Assembly: GCA_964035575.1 (NCBI GenBank)
Contig: OZ037862.1
Coordinates: 806,001-870,000 of the forward strand
Direction: 5' to 3'
DNA: 64,000 nucleotides
From: Rhynchopus sp. YZ270_cl-10
Lineage: Eukaryota; Euglenozoa; Diplonemea; Diplonemida; Diplonemidae
Part shown: one piece after another, positions 58,991-64,000 of the stretch
Numbering within the stretch: position 1 is the first letter of the stretch
Layout: each line of letters opens with the position of its first letter
Position numbers and translations under genes: made by a program
The notes under the pieces: generated by a model
Told to the model about the DNA's origin: nothing
What the model saw: the letters and a program-made list of their open reading frames with translations, nothing else
The model's database searches: none

Positions 58991-59158
58991 GAAATATTCA
59001 CTTTTCCTCACACGAGTGTACCTTTCAGAAACGAGTGGCATTTTACCCCACGAGCGAAGCGAGTGGGGTAATAGACTTTATCTCACGAGCGAAGCGAGTG
59101 GGATAAAGTCAGCCACGAGTTTCTGAAAGGGCACGAGTGGAGGGAAAGTGAATATTTC
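58991..59158. repeat. Nested palindrome: long stem enclosing two hairpins with the same loop
   Basis: 58991-59039 and 59112-59158 form an imperfect stem of nearly 50 bp (GAAATATTCACTTTTCC against GGGAAAGTGAATATTTC). Inside are two hairpins, 59044-59070 (stem TACCCCAC/GTGGGGTA) and 59075-59109 (stem ACTTTATCTCAC/GTGGGATAAAGT), both with loop GAGCGAAGCGA. This is an unusual three-way foldback. Confidence 0.7.
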
Positions 59159-59173
59159 ACCAGAATATAATAG

Positions 59174-59725
59174 TTTTCTCAACTGAAGGAAAAGTAGCTC
59201 TAAGCAAACCCCGTGGAAGAAGTGTGGGGTGAATATGCAGAAAAAAAAGACGATTTTTTGGTGGGAATATTTTTCACAGAAAATCGAATTTCACTATTAA
59301 GATTGGCTCTGCTCGACACCCAGTAAGGCTACTATGGGCCCCATGGGACATTTTGGCCCGAATACCAGGCCGTATTTTCAAAAGATTGATAATCCCAGAA
59401 TATGGTATAGCCCTGTGGTACCAAATTTTTGGCCGAAAAAATGGACCAAAAAATGGTCATGTTGGTCACGGTGACAAAATGTGAAGCAGAGATATCAAAA
59501 TGACCCACTCTCCCACCCAATTTTTTTTTCGACCCCCCCTCTACTTTTCCTCACACCAAAAAAAGCCTCACACATAGGCTTTTTTCTACACAAACCCCAG
59601 CCAAAAATTATTGCTACTTTTCCAAATTGCGTGAGGAAAAGTGGCTATGTGTGAGGAAAAGTGAATTTATCCTCACACTTCTTCCACGGGGTTTGCTCAG
59701 AGCTACTTTTCCTCAGTTGAGAAAA
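59174..59725. mobile_element. Unclassified inverted-repeat element, about 552 bp
   Basis: About 52-bp terminal inverted repeats, 59174-59226 and 59674-59725, share TTTTCTCAACTGA at the tips and GCAAACCCCGTGGAAGAAG inside, with one indel and one substitution visible. No open frame of note lies inside. Repeated GTGAGGAAAAGTG words link it to the palindrome just to its left. A target duplication is not clear because the right flank is a poly(A) run. It could be a MITE or a foldback element. Confidence 0.5.
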
Positions 59726-60566
59726 AAAAAAAAAAAGAGAGACTTTCTTGAACACCACTACAACAAAATCGATGCCTCCCTCCACACATTCCCTACCTCA
59801 GCAAACACATCACACCCTTCCCCCCCAGTTTTCTTTTTCTTTTTTTTTGTTTTGTTTTTGCCCTAGATCGCTTGTCTCGATAGATTTTGCCACACACCCG
59901 TTTTTTTTCTCCCCACCCTTCCCGTTGTGTCCTTTTTAACCCCATTTCCCCCTTTTTTTGTACGCTCTAGAGAGTTAGACTACCAGTCAGAATGTCCGCT
60001 GCCGCTGCCATGCCGAACGAGAGGTAGCGTTATCAATACCCCACACACCCCCCATATCATTTTTTTTTCCTTACGTAGTGTTATTAGAAACTCGAATAAT
60101 AAAGCCAATGTTTAATCGCCTGATACCGACTATTTTCTCCCTTTAAAAATTGCGCTAAAATTCAGATCTCACACACAGTGTTTTTGGCTGCGATCAACGA
60201 AAATAATCTTCCCCCCTTTTTCTAGTCGAGTAATCAAGATCAGTTGGCGACTGTAAGAGTCGAGTTTTTGTTTTTTGATTTTTCAATTTTAGAATTCACG
60301 GGAGGCTTAGATTCGTCTCCTTTTGAAGGTGGCTTAAGGAGGTAAGCTTAGACTCACCACTATCAACCGCGTTATACTCTATTATCATGAATTCAGGCCT
60401 ACAATGCCCCTATTTTGGGGGCAGGATTCAGGGAAATGGCCAAATTGTAGTTTGTAAACAATAATGGTCACAAAATTTTCTATGGGAGTCGGTTCTTACT
60501 CCCCCCCCCCTCCCCACGTCCCCCGAGCCCTCCAAACACTGCGTTAACGCGCACAGAAGCCTCGAT

Positions 60567-61872
60567 ATGATGCCCGGCCTCGACCAGCTCAACGGTCTCA
60601 TGATGGGAATGGTCTGCGAAACGGTATGGTCACACAACCCACTCCCCTACCCCAGTTTTCAGCTTTTTGAATGTCATGAACCTCTCCAAGACAAAATAAC
60701 TGATTTTGAACAATGGTTGTCTAACTCTCCACAACACAGAACGGACCCTCGATGAACACCCTCAAGAAGAGCCAGTCCGCCTCCGACTGCCGCCACCCCT
60801 GCGTGTACCAGTATGGGTCGTGCTCGTTCGGTGATGAGTGCAAATTCGCTGACATTGACGGGAAGGTGTGCGCGAAGTTCCTGAAGGGAGGTTGCTCCTG
60901 GGGTGACCACTGCTGCTGGAAGCACACTACGAACCACAAAATCCCGTCGAAGGGCGACCGCCACCACCGCAACAACCTGATGCAGCAGCAGCACCGCCAG
61001 CGCATGGACCCCGACATGATCCACAACGATCTCTACGACAACATCGGAGGAAAGGTACGCACCCTTTTTTATCAAACCCTTAGATGCTGCCCCACCCAGC
61101 ATTTGAAAACCCAACACCACAGCAGCAGGGCATGCACTCCTACGACGGCATGCACATTGGCCGTGACTCCATGCAGCAGCTCCAGCTTCAGGTATGTGTC
61201 TCCTCTCTCCCTCTCTTCACAATATTCTCTTTTCACAATATTCCCTCACAGCAACTCCACGGCCTGGGCCACAACACCGACCTGCTCCCTGGTATGCAGG
61301 GCTTCTCCGGCATGGAGGACGGCATGAACGGCTTCAACGAGCCTGGCATGCAGCAGTTCCCTTCGCAGTTCAACGCCCTGGACGGAGAGATGCCTGAGAT
61401 CCGCGATGTGACCGGCTTCATCCACACGATCCAGGACCGTGTCAAGCACTTTGAGGACAGCTACTCGAAGCGCGTTAACGAGCTGCAGACGGAGATTGCG
61501 AAGGCCGAGTCTGACCGTAACGATGAGGTTGAGAGGAACCGTCGCAGCATCAGCACCTTGATGAGCAACGTGGACAAGCTGACTGAGAAGTTGAAGGACT
61601 GCGGCATCCCGATCCAGGGTGACGCTGTGCACGGCCCCATTGGCGGTGCCTCCTTCGAGCGTGCCCAGCCCGCCGCACCTGCCCCTATTGCCGCCGCCGT
61701 CGCCCCTGCCGCACCCGTGGAGGAGACCCCCAAGCGCATCTGCCAGCACTGTGGCAAGTCTGGCCGTCTCCTCCTCTGTGGACGTTGCAAGTCCGCCACC
61801 TTCTGCAACCAAGAATGCCAGCGCGAAGCCTGGACCGTCCACTCCAGAACCTGTGTCCCCAAGACCGAGTAG
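60567..61872 (+). CDS. CCCH and MYND zinc-finger protein (4 exons)
   Basis: Exons 60567-60623, 60740-61054, 61084-61191 and 61252-61872, all phase 0, 366 residues. Donors GTATGG, GTACGC, GTATGT. Near the N-terminus are two CCCH-type fingers: C-x6-C-x5-C-x3-D in CVYQYGSCSFGDECKFAD (Asp in place of the final His) and a canonical C-x7-C-x5-C-x3-H in CAKFLKGGCSWGDHCCWKH. A Gln/Met-rich middle leads to a coiled coil (about residues 215-270) and an Ala/Pro-rich linker. The C-terminus is a MYND finger (CQHCGKSGRLLLCGRCK, then FCNQECQREAWTVHSRTC). CCCH fingers typically bind RNA and MYND fingers bind Pro-rich peptides, so a post-transcriptional adaptor is plausible. I know no standard name for this combination. 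Confidence 0.85.
61055..61083 (+). other. 29-nt intron
   Basis: GTACGCACC to CCCTTAG. Removal is required to keep the frame between the CCCH exon and the Gln/Met-rich exon, since 29 is not a multiple of three. It is far shorter than the other introns here (60 to about 380 nt) and has a GTACG donor instead of GTATG. Confidence 0.7.
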
Positions 61873-64000
61873 ACTCTCGGATTGTTGATAGGGGGGGGTG
61901 ATACGTATATTACCCTTAGGTGTACGGCACAGCAGAGAGTGAGGTTGTGTAGAGCATAAAAAACAAAATTATAAAAAAAAGTAAAAATTCGGTAAGGTTT
62001 GATCTAAGTTTTTTTAGGAATGAGGTGGGGAGGGAGGGGGAGAAGGACAAAAAAAAAAGGACAAAAATTAGTAAAAAAAAAGGGCAATTTTTTTTCAACA
62101 GAACGTGTACGTTTTTTTAGAGTTACAAAAATAGCTATTTATTAACAACATCCATATTGGCGTTGATAAAGTGATTTTATTGCATTTGTCTCCAAGGCAA
62201 TAACTTTTTTTTTTTTTTTGAAAAAAAAGAAAATGGCAAAAGTGGCTGTTGCCACTTGCCGTTTTGTTTTGTTTTGTTGATTTTTTTTAAAAAAATACCC
62301 TAGTTAGATTAGCCTTGGGTACTGTTGCTGTCTCTTTTTTCTTTTTTTCTTCTTTCAATTTCGCTTTTTTTTCCCCTCTCCATATTTTCCGGGTTTTGAA
62401 ATTCCAGGTTTTGGACTTAACACCACACCTGTCTTTCGATCCAGAAAATTACTGATGGGGGGAAATGCGGGGAAAACAAAAAAAACAAAAACAAAAACAA
62501 AAATTTGAAGATGAATCTGGCCTTTATCATGCCTACCTATTCTTCAAACGAAAGTCTCTTGTTGCAAATCCTTTGATTCGCACGAATTCTCTTTTTTTTC
62601 TAAAGATGCATTTGTGTCCAAGTGCATCTCATACTTCAAGTTCTTTTTCCATAAATGTTAGCGCGTTTTTTTAGTTTCTTTGCAAAAGCAGTACGGAATT
62701 TTTTTTTTCAAAAAGCAAAAAAAAACAAAAAACACACACAAAACTACACAAAACAAAAGCAAATATTTAAAAAAAAAATTTAACCCCTTTCCCTTTTCAC
62801 TCCCCTGCATTTTTTTTAGATTTTTTTTTTCTTCTGTTTCTTTTTGCGTTGTCACACATCCCTTCTTTTTAAAGGTGTGCACTGTAGGTTTTAATACAGT
62901 CTCATCCCTCCCTCACCCCCTAACCATCCATGAATTCTCTCTTGTCTTGTGGTAGGTGTTTTTAAGATGTGCAGATAAACGGACACGTTTGAACCACACC
63001 TTCAAGATGCTTCCAGCCACAGTATTGTTTTTACTAAAAGCATACAGCCTGAAAAGAAGAGAAAGGGGAAAGACGAGGGGAGATGTAGGTTATTTGGAGG
63101 GGAAATATAGTTCGGAAAATCAAAAAAAAAAATCAACACAAACAAAAACAAAAAAAAAACACAAATGAGCCGAAAGGCAGAGCAGAAGGAGAAAAAAAAA
63201 CCCCCCTCAAAAAGCAAAAACCAAACATAAAAACATTTCAAAAAAAAAAATACAAAAAAAAAAAAAAAACCAAAAACAAAAACAAAAACAAAACAAAAAA
63301 ACACACACAAAAAAAATTTCCCGAAAGCGCGTGTGCAGCTAGATCATCTCCCCTCCCAAATTCTTCCCAAACAAGCAGCTGCAGTTTGAAAATTTTTAGC
63401 ACGGCTTCACTCCGCCCCATCTCCCCTTGCTTTTTTTTTCTCTCTTTTTAAACATGAAATAGATCTTTTTTTTTTTTTTTTTTTTTTGTGGCTACAAGCA
63501 AGTCAATCTTTTGATTTTAGGCGCGAAAAAAAGAAAAAAAATACCTCAATTATGACAAATTTGGGGTGGTTTTTTGTTTTATTTTTTGTTTTGTTTTGTT
63601 TTTGTTTGTTAGTTTTATGGTCTTCGTTTTTTCACGCGAGAAGCAATGTTTACTTTAAAAAAAAAAAGAGCAGATTAGGCATAGATTAACTTACATCCCA
63701 GTTGAACTGATAGATTTGCGACTGGGTGTTGCCCTTTCTTTTTTGTAAGAGATGAGGGACCCATTTTAAAATTCTCCCGGGAAAGCCTGTGTCAAAAAAA
63801 AAAAAAATAGAAAACAAGATTTACAGTATATTCTCCCCTCCTCTTCCTGACCCCTTTTCCCTATAGATAGTCAGTTGTACGGGAGGAAGGTGGAGGGAGA
63901 AAAAAAACGCAAAACTCTCCCGAAACCACCAGAAGGGTACTGCAGTCAGCTTTGTCTGCGCTACGCTAAATTTATCAAAAAAAAAACCCCCCCCCCCCCT
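61873..64000. other. A/T-rich low-complexity DNA, no gene seen
   Basis: Long A and T runs, CAAAAA-type microsatellites (63120-63310) and a terminal poly(C) run. Open frames here encode only Lys/Asn or Phe-rich low-complexity peptides. Confidence 0.6.

Larger units (their letters stand above)
58224..60566. other. Spacer with segment B/C repeat, nested palindromes and an inverted-repeat element
   Basis: No gene recognised. Contents in order: segment B at 58772-58803 and C at 58851-58880, nested palindrome 58991-59158, inverted-repeat element 59174-59725, then T-rich DNA with a further segment B-like stretch near 60298-60335 (GGGAGGCTTAGATTCGTC). The last part is promoter and leader of the zinc-finger gene. 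Confidence 0.55.

Noticed and set aside
63120-64000. Possible telomere or contig end made of repeats
   Set aside because: CAAAAA runs and the terminal poly(C) are simple low-complexity tracts. No regular telomere-type unit is repeated.

Overview
The window is nuclear DNA from a single-celled, almost certainly flagellated eukaryote. The evidence is a full-length alpha-tubulin with the C-terminal Tyr and the acetylatable Lys40, spliceosomal introns with a near-constant GTATG donor, an ALG2 mannosyltransferase of the N-glycosylation pathway, IQ/TPR and CCCH/MYND proteins, and T- and A-rich spacers. I cannot name the lineage from sequence alone. A bacterial origin is excluded by the introns, although two gene families carry bacterial-type AA10 catalytic domains joined to fungal-type CBM1-like modules.

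Left flank (1-17,022). There are four intron-containing genes, all on the + strand: a seven-helix THH1/TOM1/TOM3-like membrane protein (217-2618), a small coiled-coil/one-helix protein with a mitochondrial-presequence-like N-terminus (8527-10115), an IQ-motif plus TPR protein (11509-14401) and an unrecognised small helical protein (15144-16542). Between the first two lies a 2,092-bp non-autonomous Mutator-like DNA transposon (6282-8373). It has 618-bp terminal inverted repeats that are almost identical and a perfect 9-bp target duplication. A short composite dispersed repeat (called A/B/C here) is scattered through introns and spacers.

Centre (17,023-56,398). A head-to-tail array with an exact 12,002-bp period runs for about 3.3 units. 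Each unit carries four intronless + strand genes: (1) a secreted fusion of AA10 lytic polysaccharide monooxygenase, Cys-rich module, GH5 endoglucanase and two CBM1-like modules; (2) alpha-tubulin; (3) a secreted protein with a mature N-terminal His, Sushi-like modules, a Pro/Thr linker and a WD40-type propeller; (4) a second secreted AA10 enzyme with three CBM1-like modules. The fourth unit contains gene 1 only and then decays into non-array sequence just before tubulin would begin. Both edges of the array are diverged while the interior units look identical. The three secreted genes share an ACACAGATTTAT-like element upstream of their start codons; tubulin does not. The natural reading is an amplified cellulose-attack cassette, with oxidative and hydrolytic enzymes dosed together.

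Right flank (56,399-64,000). This holds ALG2 (56681-58223), a spacer with nested palindromes and a second inverted-repeat element (58,991-59,725), a CCCH plus MYND zinc-finger gene with a 29-nt intron (60567-61872), and 2 kb of A/T-rich low-complexity DNA. No rRNA, tRNA or CRISPR was found.
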